From positions 1,734,501 through 1,798,500 of the forward strand of contig CP072107.1 in assembly GCA_022870705.1 (NCBI GenBank): 64,000 bases of DNA, given 5' to 3'. Source of the stretch: Oscillospiraceae bacterium CM (GTDB lineage Bacteria > Bacillota > Clostridia > Oscillospirales > Oscillospiraceae). Each line of letters opens with the position of its first letter. Position 1 is the first letter of the stretch. Below, piece by piece: positions 8,895 through 17,614 of the stretch. The notes under the pieces were generated by a model. The model had not been told where the DNA came from and searched no databases. It saw nothing but the letters and a program-made list of their open reading frames with translations. The translations under genes and the position numbers were made by a program.

Positions 8895-9578
8895 TCATCG
8901 CAGCTTTTTGACGTTTTTATAAGTCAGCTTGTTGCGCTGGCTTAAAACAACGAGCCGGATAAGCGCATCCCTTGCCTTTTCCGGCAGATCCTCGAACTTA
9001 ATGCCGAGAAGGTAGCCAAATTCCTTGTTCCGTGTTGAAACACAGCGTACAACCTTGCCCTTGACCTTCGGAATAACCTCGTTAATACCGAACATATTGA
9101 TGCGCAGAGACAGCTCCATTTCCTGTCCATAATCACAATTTTCATCAAACCGAAGAAGTAAGCCAAGTTCGGCGATATCAATCGTATTTGTTTTGACCCA
9201 TTTGCCGTCCGGATTTTTATCGGTGGATTTAATACGCGCGTTGACGGCAATATTCTCACGGACGCGGAACGCCTGCCGCCGCTGAACGCGCCGGACGTCT
9301 CCCATAACACGGAGATGAATGATCATCACATTAGACGAATCATCTATTGATAGCACTTGCGCCTCAAACATATATATCCCGCGCTCAGTGACACACGAGA
9401 GGGAAAACGTCTCGCCCTGCTTTACCTGAAGCTGATGTCCCTTGGCAAACGGCGTGAGAATCGTAAACGTCGTCTCACCGGTAATGTCGTCGATCGTTGA
9501 AATAAATGTATCTGTCCCACTTTTGACACGAACCTCATTGCCGGTTTTTAAAATATTCTCCAGGTTCAACCGCTTCAC
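8895..9578 (-). CDS. YcgR-type PilZ protein (c-di-GMP-responsive flagellar brake)
   Basis: A 227-residue protein with an N-terminal YcgR-like barrel (residues 1-95) and a C-terminal PilZ domain (about 98-215). YcgR/DgrA proteins bind cyclic di-GMP and slow the motor. The RxxxR motif is present (R101-R105, in RRQAFR). The second motif, normally D/N-x-S-x-x-G, reads DIAELG at 134-139, so the serine is alanine. It lies between flhA and sigD, where flhF and flhG are usually found. The start is a GTG in the flhA-proximal gap. Confidence 0.9.
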   Translation of the reverse strand: MKRLNLENILKTGNEVRVKSGTDTFISTIDDITGETTFTILTPFAKGHQLQVKQGETFSLSCVTERGIYMFEAQVLSIDDSSNVMIIHLRVMGDVRRVQRRQAFRVRENIAVNARIKSTDKNPDGKWVKTNTIDIAELGLLLRFDENCDYGQEMELSLRINMFGINEVIPKVKGKVVRCVSTRNKEFGYLLGIKFEDLPEKARDALIRLVVLSQRNKLTYKNVKKLR

Positions 9579-9611
9579 CCCGATTTTTTATTATCATGCA
9601 ATCCCGTGACA

Positions 9612-11651
9612 TCACGTCAGCCTAATGATGCTTTCAATGTGCAGTTCCATGCTCTGTTCGACTTCGGCGTATGAGAGAACCGTCAGGTTCGGGGCAATCT
9701 GCTCGATCAGCTTTTTAAAGCGCGGCCGGATGGCCGGGGCCGTCAGCGCGACGGCTTTTTTGCCCTGAACGGTCAGATCATCGATCGTCTCCCGCGTGTT
9801 TTTGAAAATACTTTGCAGTTGGGACGGTTCTAATACGGTCACCATGCCCGATTCCGTTCGTTTCGTTTTCTCGGCGATGAGCTGCTCGACCTGCGCGTCG
9901 AGCGCGATAACGCCGACATCTTCGCCCGTTAAAAACCGGTTTGTGATAACACGCGCGAGGTTCTGGCGGACGTATTCGGTCAGCTCGTCGGGATTTTTCG
10001 TCATGCTGCCGTATTCGGCAAGTGTTTCGATAATCGTTGCAAGGTTTTTAATGGGAATATTCTCCCGCAGAAGCCGAACAAAGACCTTTTGAATATCGCC
10101 GTAGGAGAACATTTTCGGCACGACCTCTTCCACGAGGGCCGGCTGCTGTTGGGAAAGGTTCTCAATAAGCATCTGAACCTGCTGGCGGCTCATCAGCTCA
10201 CTGCTGTGGGCTTTGATAACCTCCATCAAATGCGTTGTGATAACGGACGGCGGGTCAATCGTCGTGTAACCGAGCAGCTCTGCTTTTTCGCGCTGTTTTT
10301 TTGTAATCCACAAGGCTGGCAGGCCAAACGTCGGCTCGATCGTCTCAATGCCGGTGATCGTCTCCTCGACGCCGTCGGAATTGATTGCTAGATAATGGTC
10401 TGGCATGATTTCGCCGCGGGCGACCTCGATGCCTTTGATAAGTATTTTATATTCGTTCGTCACGAGGCGCACATTGTCTCGCATGCGGACAGACGGGAGG
10501 ACGATACCGAGGTCGATGGCGCACTGGCGGCGGATCATAATAATACGGTCCAAGAGGTCGCCGCCGAGGCTGACGTCCACCATTGGGACGATTCCATACC
10601 CGAACTCCAGCTCTAACTGTTCCACCTGAAGAAGGTTTAACACGTTTTCTGGCTTGCGCTTTTCCTCGGCGCGCTCCTTGACGGCGTCGGGCTCCGGTGG
10701 CTGCTCCGCTTTTTTGCGGATACTCCGGCGCAGATAGAGACCGGCACCGATCAAAACAGCGGCAATCACCAGAATCTGTACTTTTGGGAAACCCGGGATG
10801 AGGCACATGGCGAGCAGGATGCCGCCGCAGATAAGCATGGCGTTGGGGTTTGACAACAGCTGCTTTGTCAGGTCGACGCCGAAGCTGGCGTCGGACGCCG
10901 ATCGCGTGACGACGATACCGGTCGAGGTGGAGATGAGAAGCGCCGGTATCTGGCTGACGAGACCGTCACCAACGGTTGCCAGCGTATACACGCTAACGGC
11001 CTTTGAGATTTCCATATGCTCCATCGTCAGGCCGACGACGAGACCGCCGACGATGTTGACAATAATGATGATGATCGAAATAATCGCGTCACCCTTGATA
11101 AACTTGCTCGCGCCGTCCATGGCCCCGTAAAAATCGGCCTCGCGCTGAATATCCGACCGCCGTTTTCTGGCGGTGGCCTCATCAATGGCGCCAGTGTTGA
11201 GGTCGGCGTCAATCGCCATCTGCTTGCCGGGCATCGCGTCAAGCGTGAAGCGGGCGGCCACTTCGGAAACGCGCTCGGCACCTTTCGTAATGACGATGAA
11301 CTGAATGGCGACGATGACGACGAACGCGACGATACCGACGACGAGATTGCCACGGATAACAAAGGAGCCAAATGTGGCGATGACTTCTCCGGCGTCACCC
11401 CCATTGCCGAGAATCAGCTTGACGGAGGAGAGGTTAAGCGAGAGGCGGAAAAGCGTTGTGATGAGCAGCAGCGTCGGCAGGACGGAAAATTCGAGTGCTT
11501 CTTTTATGAGCAGCGTCGTGAGCATGATGAAAAGAGATATCATGATGTTCATGATGAGCAACGCGTCAAACAACCACGTCGGCAGCGGCAGAATGATGAT
11601 CATGATGATGCCGAGGACAAGGACGCTTGTTGCGATATCCGATCTCTTCAT
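9612..11651 (-). CDS. flhA: Flagellar export gate protein FlhA
   Basis: FlhA is the large export-gate subunit that docks substrate-chaperone complexes and uses the proton gradient. The 679-residue protein has eight N-terminal membrane segments, the conserved cytoplasmic loop (FVIRGNLVVGIVAFVVIVAI, VAARFTLDAMPGKQMAIDADL) and a large C-terminal domain from about residue 330. I chose the ATG at 11651, two codons inside a GTG, because AAAGG is 9 nt before it. Nine bases separate it from... the downstream end of flhB (11666), so the two are closely coupled. Confidence 0.97.
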   Translation of the reverse strand: MKRSDIATSVLVLGIIMIIILPLPTWLFDALLIMNIMISLFIMLTTLLIKEALEFSVLPTLLLITTLFRLSLNLSSVKLILGNGGDAGEVIATFGSFVIRGNLVVGIVAFVVIVAIQFIVITKGAERVSEVAARFTLDAMPGKQMAIDADLNTGAIDEATARKRRSDIQREADFYGAMDGASKFIKGDAIISIIIIIVNIVGGLVVGLTMEHMEISKAVSVYTLATVGDGLVSQIPALLISTSTGIVVTRSASDASFGVDLTKQLLSNPNAMLICGGILLAMCLIPGFPKVQILVIAAVLIGAGLYLRRSIRKKAEQPPEPDAVKERAEEKRKPENVLNLLQVEQLELEFGYGIVPMVDVSLGGDLLDRIIMIRRQCAIDLGIVLPSVRMRDNVRLVTNEYKILIKGIEVARGEIMPDHYLAINSDGVEETITGIETIEPTFGLPALWITKKQREKAELLGYTTIDPPSVITTHLMEVIKAHSSELMSRQQVQMLIENLSQQQPALVEEVVPKMFSYGDIQKVFVRLLRENIPIKNLATIIETLAEYGSMTKNPDELTEYVRQNLARVITNRFLTGEDVGVIALDAQVEQLIAEKTKRTESGMVTVLEPSQLQSIFKNTRETIDDLTVQGKKAVALTAPAIRPRFKKLIEQIAPNLTVLSYAEVEQSMELHIESIIRLT

Positions 11652-11665
11652 TGCCACGAACCTTT

Positions 11666-12736
11666 CTATGTTTTAATCATCTTATAGACGTAAATGAGGA
11701 CGTCGGCGATGGCCTGATACAATTCCGGGGGAATCTCATCGTCGATGTCGCAAGCGGCGTAGAGGGCCCGCGCGACGGGCTTGTTTTCGACAACGGCGAT
11801 TTTGAGTTCGGCGGCCCTTTGTTTAATCCGCTGCGCCAGAAAATCCTCGCCCTTGGCAATAACAACCGGTGCTTTGTCAACATTTTCGCGGTAGCGGAGC
11901 GCAACGGCGTAGTGATCGGGGTTTGTGATGACGACGGTCGCCTCCTGCAGCCGGTTCATCATACGCTGGGCACTCATTTTACGCTGCTTCTGGCGAATTT
12001 TACCTTTAATCTGTGGGTCGCCTTCAAGCTGTTTATTTTCCTCCTTGACCTCCTGCTTTGTCATCATGATGTCTTTTTCGAATTTCCACCACTGATACAA
12101 AACATCGATGGCGGAAAAGGCAATCAGCACGATTCCGATCATGATTCCCATGGAAAACGTCTGCGAGAGGAATTTCGAAAAAGCCGTCCCGACGTCCGTG
12201 TTGATCAGACCGACAAAGCCTTTGAGGCCTTTGGAGAGGTACGCGTATGCCACATAGCAGAGAATGATGATTTTGATGATTGCTTTAAAGAGCTCAACAA
12301 GTGACCGCGAGGAAAAAAGACGCTTAAAACCGGCAATCGGATTGATTTTGCTGAAGTCCGGCTTGAGCTTGTCGGTAACGAACATCGGCCCCGTTTGCAC
12401 AACATGGACGAGCGCACCGCCGATCATTGCCACAAGCATCAGCGGCAAAATCATTGGCATAACGGATAAAAGAATGTTTTTATAGTACAAAACGACGGAC
12501 GCGCCGGTGACGTTTCCGGCGTTTCCGGCAACAGTGCCTGCTGAGAGCATATTGGCCGAAAAGTCCCGCATGGAGCGGATAAAGCCTTCATACCCGATTT
12601 TCAGTGTGCCGAACATGATGAAAATCATGATTGCCGAACATAAATCGGTACTTTTATGAACATCGCCCTTCTTGCGTGTGTCTCTTCGCTTCTTTGGCGA
12701 GGCTTTTTCTGTTTTTTCGCCGCTTCCCTGCGCCAT
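11666..12736 (-). CDS. flhB: Export switch protein FlhB
   Basis: FlhB controls the switch from rod/hook to filament export, helped by FliK. The 356-residue protein has a basic N-terminus (EKASPKKRRDTRKKG), four membrane segments and a cytoplasmic domain. The autocleavage motif, normally NPTH, reads NPDH (in VITNPDHYAVALRY): the catalytic asparagine-proline pair is kept but threonine is aspartate. It lies between fliR and flhA as usual. Confidence 0.96.
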   Translation of the reverse strand: MAQGSGEKTEKASPKKRRDTRKKGDVHKSTDLCSAIMIFIMFGTLKIGYEGFIRSMRDFSANMLSAGTVAGNAGNVTGASVVLYYKNILLSVMPMILPLMLVAMIGGALVHVVQTGPMFVTDKLKPDFSKINPIAGFKRLFSSRSLVELFKAIIKIIILCYVAYAYLSKGLKGFVGLINTDVGTAFSKFLSQTFSMGIMIGIVLIAFSAIDVLYQWWKFEKDIMMTKQEVKEENKQLEGDPQIKGKIRQKQRKMSAQRMMNRLQEATVVITNPDHYAVALRYRENVDKAPVVIAKGEDFLAQRIKQRAAELKIAVVENKPVARALYAACDIDDEIPPELYQAIADVLIYVYKMIKT

Positions 12737-12778
12737 AAAGCCAAGTTCACCTCTGCTATCTTAAAATTATTCGCGCCC

Positions 12779-13570
12779 CTACGCCTTGCCCGCCAGGTGA
12801 TTAAACATCAAGCCGATCTGGCTGAATATCGTGGAAAAAATATCTTTCGTCACGACGGCGAAAAGAGAAAATGTCATCAGTAAAACAACGAGACCAACGA
12901 CAATTTTAATCGGGATGCCCACGACGAACATGTTCATCTGCGGGACGGTTTTGATGATGGCCCCAAGCGCAAATTCCATCATGATCCCTGCCGCCAGAAC
13001 CGGCATCGCCACCATGACCGACAGGACAAAAGACTTTGTCATCACCTCGGCCGCTACCCATAAAATCTCGGCCGGTGCCATGGCCGCGCCGACGGGAATT
13101 GCCGTAAACGTGCGCCAAATAAGGTCAATGAGCTTCAGGTGCCCGTCGTACAGGAAAAAGAGCAGAATCATCATGATATTGAAAAGGCTGCCAGTAATAG
13201 GCGTCTGCGCGTTGTTCTGGGCGTCGTAGATACTTGCCATGGAAAAGCCGATCTGATAGTCCATGATGGCGCCGGCCGTCATCGTTAAATTAAACATTGT
13301 CGTTAATACAAAGCCCATTGCAACGCCAAAGGCGAGCTCGCGTACCAAGACAAGCGCATAGACGACCAAATTGTCATAAACAGCATATGTGTCCGGTGCC
13401 GGGAGACCGGCCATGAAAACAGCGGTTAAAACAGCACAGAAGCCAATTTTTGCAATGTTCGGGATATTTCGGCGCCCGAAGATCGGGCTTGAAATCAAAA
13501 GCCCGCTGATGCGGACAAACATCAGCATCACATAATCAAGATGGTTCCAAACAAATGACAGCTGCGCCAT
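12779..13570 (-). CDS. fliR: Flagellar export protein FliR
   Basis: FliR is one of the membrane subunits of the FliP5-FliQ4-FliR1 export gate. The 263-residue protein is almost all membrane segments and keeps the family stretches LMFVRISGLLISSPIFGRR and ELAFGVAMGFVLTTMFN. Normal length. It lies 9 bp after fliQ and 42 bp before flhB in the operon. Confidence 0.95.
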   Translation of the reverse strand: MAQLSFVWNHLDYVMLMFVRISGLLISSPIFGRRNIPNIAKIGFCAVLTAVFMAGLPAPDTYAVYDNLVVYALVLVRELAFGVAMGFVLTTMFNLTMTAGAIMDYQIGFSMASIYDAQNNAQTPITGSLFNIMMILLFFLYDGHLKLIDLIWRTFTAIPVGAAMAPAEILWVAAEVMTKSFVLSVMVAMPVLAAGIMMEFALGAIIKTVPQMNMFVVGIPIKIVVGLVVLLMTFSLFAVVTKDIFSTIFSQIGLMFNHLAGKA

Positions 13571-13579
13571 ACTCGCCCC

Positions 13580-13852
13580 TTATTTCAGCATAACGTTAAT
13601 CGAATTGTAGAGCTCCACCGTGTAGTCGGTGAGCTTTGAAATGATCCAGCCGCCGAAAAGAAGCAGCGCCAAAAGGATACCAATGATTTTCGGGACAAAG
13701 GCCAGCGTCTGTTCGTTGATTTGCGTGGTGGCTTGAAAAATGGAGACGAGGATACCGATGATGAGCGCCGCCGCGAGCATCGGCGCCGAGCCAAGGAGGA
13801 CGACGTAGACAGCATCTTTAATGACCGTCAGAATTTCCGGTTGTGTGATCAT
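13580..13852 (-). CDS. fliQ: Flagellar export protein FliQ
   Basis: FliQ is the small gate subunit with two membrane hairpin helices. The 90-residue product matches the family throughout (LAAALIIGILVSIFQATTQI, NEQTLAFVPKIIGILLALLL). It lies 11 bp after fliP and 9 bp before fliR. Confidence 0.96.
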   Translation of the reverse strand: MITQPEILTVIKDAVYVVLLGSAPMLAAALIIGILVSIFQATTQINEQTLAFVPKIIGILLALLLFGGWIISKLTDYTVELYNSINVMLK

Positions 13853-13863
13853 TTTTTCTCCCT

Positions 13864-14709
13864 CTAGCCGAAGCTGCTGACGAGCGCCCCAATTGTCAGA
13901 CGCCAGCCGTCTACTAAAACAAACAGCAGAATTTTAAAGGGCATGGAGATCATCGCCGGCGGCAGCATCATCATGCCCATCGCCATCAGCGTGCTCGCCA
14001 CAATCATATCGATCACGATAAACGGGATGTAGATAAAAAATCCGATGGCAAACGCGTGCTTGAGCTCGCTTGTGACGAACGCGGCGATGACGACGCGGTC
14101 GGGAACATTTTTAACATCCGTCTGCTTATCAATGCCGGACAGGCCTTCAAAAAAATTCAAATCCGTCGAGTACGTCTCTTTCAGCATAAACTCCCGGAGC
14201 GGCACCATCGACTTCTCCGAAAACTCGGTAAACGTGATCTGGTTTTTAACGTAAGGCTGATAAGCAACGTCATTGATTTTAACGAGAACAGGGCTCATGA
14301 CGAAATATGTAATAAAGAGCGCAAGGCCGATAATCACCGTGTTGGGCGGCATATTCTGCAGTCCGATGGCGTTGCGCACGATGGATAAAACAATGACGAT
14401 CCGCGTAAAGCCGGTGAGCATAATGAGTGCCGTCGGTACGAGCGTGATGGCCGTTAAGATCATAATGATCTGCATAGACTGCTGGTTATTGTCTAAGAGG
14501 GACTGGACCGAATCGATGGGGGCCGCAGCGGCGCTGTGCGACACACCCAAAAGCAACATCAAGCCAAGAACAAAAATGAAGCTCGTGGCCGCGCAGATTT
14601 TTGCGGTTTTGAAGAGCTTTTGATGTGCCGGTTCATATCTTCCCGGGTCCGGCAGCCTTTCTACAGATACCGGTATCCAATTAAATCTGGGTTTTACGCA
14701 TTTAGTCAT
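13864..14709 (-). CDS. fliP: Flagellar export protein FliP
   Basis: FliP is the main subunit of the export-gate pore. The 281-residue protein has an N-terminal signal-like segment at about residues 38-62 (VLGLMLLLGVSHSAAAAPID), typical for FliP, preceded here by an unusually long 35-residue cytoplasmic leader. Membrane segments follow with FTRIVIVLSIVRNAIGLQ, NVPDRVVIAAFVTSELKHAF and MGMMMLPPAMISMPFKILLF. The start overlaps the fliO stop by 8 bp, which supports this start, although a later start just before the signal would give the more usual length. Confidence 0.95.
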   Translation of the reverse strand: MTKCVKPRFNWIPVSVERLPDPGRYEPAHQKLFKTAKICAATSFIFVLGLMLLLGVSHSAAAAPIDSVQSLLDNNQQSMQIIMILTAITLVPTALIMLTGFTRIVIVLSIVRNAIGLQNMPPNTVIIGLALFITYFVMSPVLVKINDVAYQPYVKNQITFTEFSEKSMVPLREFMLKETYSTDLNFFEGLSGIDKQTDVKNVPDRVVIAAFVTSELKHAFAIGFFIYIPFIVIDMIVASTLMAMGMMMLPPAMISMPFKILLFVLVDGWRLTIGALVSSFG

Positions 14710-15061
14710 CTTTGTTAAACCTTTTCAACCGTTTATTCAGTTCGTCCTTAAAGCTCGCGGCGAAGCTTGGCAGGACGGGTGACGGCTCTTCCTTGGGAAG
14801 GCCGAGCTGTGCTGTCGGCTGCTTGTCCAGCAGCTCAACGCGCTGGGCGCTGACGCCGAGAATATACGCGTTTTCCCCGATCTCTACCACGAAAACAGAT
14901 CTGTCCTTCCCAAGCGGCTGTGAACCGAGGATGCGGATACCGGTGTTTCTACGGAAGGAGCCGGTGCTCGTTCTCGCCACAAGCTTCGTGACATAATACG
15001 CCCCGAACAAAACGGCGACGATGATGGCGATCGCCTGGACGTAATCCCAAAAATTCAGCAC
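14702..15061 (-). CDS. fliO: Flagellar biosynthesis protein FliO
   Basis: A 119-residue single-span membrane protein that helps assemble the FliP ring. The membrane segment is at residues 8-26 (VQAIAIIVAVLFGAYYVTKL), followed by the cytoplasmic FliO domain (IRILGSQPLGKDRSVFVVEI, GENAYILGVSAQRVELL). It overlaps fliP by 8 bp and follows fliE. Confidence 0.9.
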   Translation of the reverse strand: MLNFWDYVQAIAIIVAVLFGAYYVTKLVARTSTGSFRRNTGIRILGSQPLGKDRSVFVVEIGENAYILGVSAQRVELLDKQPTAQLGLPKEEPSPVLPSFAASFKDELNKRLKRFNKDD

Positions 15062-15082
15062 TGTGCGCCCCCCAACGGCAGG

Positions 15083-15397
15083 TCAGACCTGCATGTTCAT
15101 AATTTCTTTATACGCCTCTACGGCCTTGTTCCGAAGCGCCACCGTCAGATTCAGGGAAATTTCGGACTTCTGGGCGGCAATCATGGTGTTGGACAGATCA
15201 TCCGTATTTCCAGTCAAAAGATCCAGCGTGGACTGCGCGTTCTCGTCACCGACTTGCTCAAAGCGGTCAAGCGCGCTGGAGAGTGCCTCTTTAAAGCCAG
15301 AGTCTGCCGTCGTCGTTCCAGACGACACCGGCTTGGCCGTGACAGGATTGGCGATGCTGCCAAGATTGCTGATAAGTGAAGAACCGATACTGACCAT
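15083..15397 (-). CDS. fliE: Rod/MS-ring adaptor FliE
   Basis: FliE joins the MS ring to the proximal rod. The 104-residue protein has the family's C-terminal helices (FKEALSSALDRFEQVGDENA and LNLTVALRNKAVEAYKEIMN, ending NMQV). The usual partner genes flgB and flgC precede it here in that order, but fliF does not follow: the trio sits in mid-operon upstream of fliO. Confidence 0.95.
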   Translation of the reverse strand: MVSIGSSLISNLGSIANPVTAKPVSSGTTTADSGFKEALSSALDRFEQVGDENAQSTLDLLTGNTDDLSNTMIAAQKSEISLNLTVALRNKAVEAYKEIMNMQV

Positions 15398-15424
15398 GGG
15401 TGATGCTCCTTTCTGCCGGCGGCA

Positions 15425-15868
15425 TTATTTGCCGATTTCAAGCGATTTGATCGCCATGTCCTTGTATGCGTTGAAGGCCGTGACGTTTGCCTCGTAGGAG
15501 CGGTAAGCCGAAATCATGTCGACCATCTCCTGTGTGATATCAACGTTCGGCATCCGGACGTAGCCGTCTTCACCGGCGTCGGGATTCGTCGGGTCGTAGA
15601 CGAGCTGGTAGGGCGTTGTCGTATCTTCCCCGATTTCGGTGACGCGGACGCCGCCTGAAACACTGCCCGAGGTGCCGCCGGAGGCGTTTTTCAAAACACC
15701 AGCAAAATCGCTGCGCTCAGCCAAAACAACGTATTTTTTTGTATACGGCGTCCCGTCGGCTGTGCGCGTCGTGTCGACGTTGGCGATGTTATCGGAGATG
15801 ACATCCATCCGCATTCGCTGTGCCGTCAGGCCGGAGCCGCTGATATCCATGCCACTTAAAAAGCCCAT
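15425..15868 (-). CDS. flgC: Proximal rod protein FlgC
   Basis: A 147-residue rod protein. It starts MGFLSGMDISGSGLTAQRMR with DVISDNIANVDTTRT, and its C-terminal half has PNVDITQEMVDMISAYRSYE, both standard FlgC signatures. Length is normal. It lies between flgB and fliE. Confidence 0.96.
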   Translation of the reverse strand: MGFLSGMDISGSGLTAQRMRMDVISDNIANVDTTRTADGTPYTKKYVVLAERSDFAGVLKNASGGTSGSVSGGVRVTEIGEDTTTPYQLVYDPTNPDAGEDGYVRMPNVDITQEMVDMISAYRSYEANVTAFNAYKDMAIKSLEIGK

Positions 15869-15916
15869 TTGGTTTCCTCCGTTCCGATTTTTCTATGCCT
15901 GCGCCGCAACGCCTGT

Positions 15917-16330
15917 TTAGTTGACGTTGATGGCCGTATTGAGCTTGCGAAATTCAGAATTGATCTTTGTAACGGTGGTGTAATAATTTATAGAGTTTTT
16001 CGCCAGCTCGACCATCTCGTTTTCAATATTGACGTTATTCCCGTCAAGCCGCGTTGACGTCGTCTCGTCGGTCACCACCTGCGGCTCGACGCTCGAAATT
16101 GCCGCGCCGCCCGAAAAGCCGAGATGCTTGTCATTTGTCGTTTCCATGGATAATGTCCCGCCGTCCGACCCAGCTGCCTCAGCCATGAGATCCTCAAATT
16201 GGACGTGCGAGGCCTTGAAGCCGGGTGTGTCGACGTTGGCGATATTATTGGCGATGACCTCGTTGCGGAGCCATGAGGCATTTAGGCCTTTCTGCAGTGT
16301 GTTGACGGAGGAAAACATATTGTCTAACAC
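15917..16330 (-). CDS. flgB: Proximal rod protein FlgB
   Basis: A 137-residue rod protein with NEVIANNIANVDTPGFKASH near the N-terminus and the C-terminal NVNIENEMVELAKNSINYY helix typical of FlgB. It starts with GTG; AAGGAGGTGA lies just upstream. It is followed by flgC and preceded by the EAL/HDOD gene with a 14-bp gap. Confidence 0.95.
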   Translation of the reverse strand: MLDNMFSSVNTLQKGLNASWLRNEVIANNIANVDTPGFKASHVQFEDLMAEAAGSDGGTLSMETTNDKHLGFSGGAAISSVEPQVVTDETTSTRLDGNNVNIENEMVELAKNSINYYTTVTKINSEFRKLNTAINVN

Positions 16331-16344
16331 AAAATCACCTCCTT

Positions 16345-17568
16345 CTATTTCAGCAGTTTATTCGCGTCTATCATCGCTTCGATGTAGAACTGGTTCGTTT
16401 TGCCGGGGTCGACGCCGCATTTGGCGGCATATGCGCGCGCCTCATCCCATTCCGCCCGTTCGATATGGGTAATGATTTTTAAAAGCTCGGCTTTTTCGCC
16501 CTCGCCCGTGATGAGCGGTTTTGTGATCTCCTCGCTTAAATGTGTTTCTTTCAGGATCGCGTCTATCGGCGTGTCCATGATGGCTTCAGCCAGCGAAAAC
16601 AACCCGACAAGAAAATACTCGTCCCTGTATTTCCGCTTTTTTTGTGAGATGGCGATCTTCTCCATGAAAATCCCGCGGACAAGCGCGGCGCGGATCAGCT
16701 CGCTCGGTTTCGTCGTTTTAATCTGGTTTAGAACGATCAGGGAAATCCATTTCTTAATCTCATTGAGACCGAGAATTAAAAGCGCGTGCAGAATGCCGGT
16801 CACGGTGTATTTGAGCCCGTAATAGGCGGAATTGACGATTTTTAAAAGGCGGTATGACAAGACGAGATCGCGCTTGATAACGTTGGCGAGGTCAAAAAAA
16901 CTGACTTCGGGGTCGGCAATATATTTTATAAGTTGGAGCTTGCTGACCTGCAGCGTCTCGGTGCATTTGGCGTTGGCAATTGTCGGCTTGCAGAAAAAGA
17001 AGCCCTGAAAGAGGTTGAAGCCTAATGATCTGGCTAATTCAAGGTCCTCATACGTCTCAATTTTTTCCGCCAGAAGAATTTTTCGCCTGTTGCGCGTGAT
17101 TCTATAAACGCTCTTTGCAATACTGTCGACATTGCACTTCATAAAGTCGATTTTGATGATATCGGCCAGGTCAACAAGCGGCTCGGCCTCCTCCGTATAG
17201 ATGAAATCGTCCAGCGCGAGGAGATAGCCGCGGCGCTTGAGCTTTCGGCAGGCGGCCAGCACCGCCTCCGTCGGCCGGACATCCTCTAAGAGCTCGACAA
17301 TAAGAATGTCGTTGGAGAGCATGTGCGGTACTTCTTCTAAAATAAGGTCCGCCGTGAAGTTGACAAATGCCTTGCGCCCGCCGGTGATGGCCTCTATGCC
17401 GATATCACTAAACGCTGTTACCAAAACGTCTTTTGTCGCGCTGCTGCCGTCCTCGGCGTCATATTCTACCGAGTCCTGCCCTGCCCTGTATAGCAACTCA
17501 TATCCGAATATTTCTTTTTTAATATTAAATATTGGCTGACTTGCTACACACTCAAACACGTTTACCAC
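16345..17568 (-). CDS. EAL-HDOD signalling protein (YuxH/CdgJ family)
   Basis: A 407-residue cytoplasmic protein with an N-terminal EAL-type barrel (residues 1-200) and a C-terminal HDOD domain (about 205-400). The barrel's catalytic EAL position reads ELLYR and later metal ligands of active phosphodiesterases are not all kept, although LALDDF and IIKIDFMKCN are recognisable. It is therefore more likely a signalling scaffold than a working c-di-GMP phosphodiesterase. HDOD proteins of this family (CdgJ of Vibrio) affect motility. It lies inside the operon between fliY and flgB, with short gaps. The GTG start is tentative: no strong SD is seen. Confidence 0.88.
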   Translation of the reverse strand: MVNVFECVASQPIFNIKKEIFGYELLYRAGQDSVEYDAEDGSSATKDVLVTAFSDIGIEAITGGRKAFVNFTADLILEEVPHMLSNDILIVELLEDVRPTEAVLAACRKLKRRGYLLALDDFIYTEEAEPLVDLADIIKIDFMKCNVDSIAKSVYRITRNRRKILLAEKIETYEDLELARSLGFNLFQGFFFCKPTIANAKCTETLQVSKLQLIKYIADPEVSFFDLANVIKRDLVLSYRLLKIVNSAYYGLKYTVTGILHALLILGLNEIKKWISLIVLNQIKTTKPSELIRAALVRGIFMEKIAISQKKRKYRDEYFLVGLFSLAEAIMDTPIDAILKETHLSEEITKPLITGEGEKAELLKIITHIERAEWDEARAYAAKCGVDPGKTNQFYIEAMIDANKLLK

Positions 17569-17614
17569 TCACCATTCTTATCGGGACAATGCCGATTGTT
17601 CAGAAAAGCCTCTA

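Noticed and set aside
11016-11687. Plus-strand frames of 100-220 codons across flhA and flhB
   Set aside because: Low-complexity, D/H- or S-rich translations opposite clear genes.
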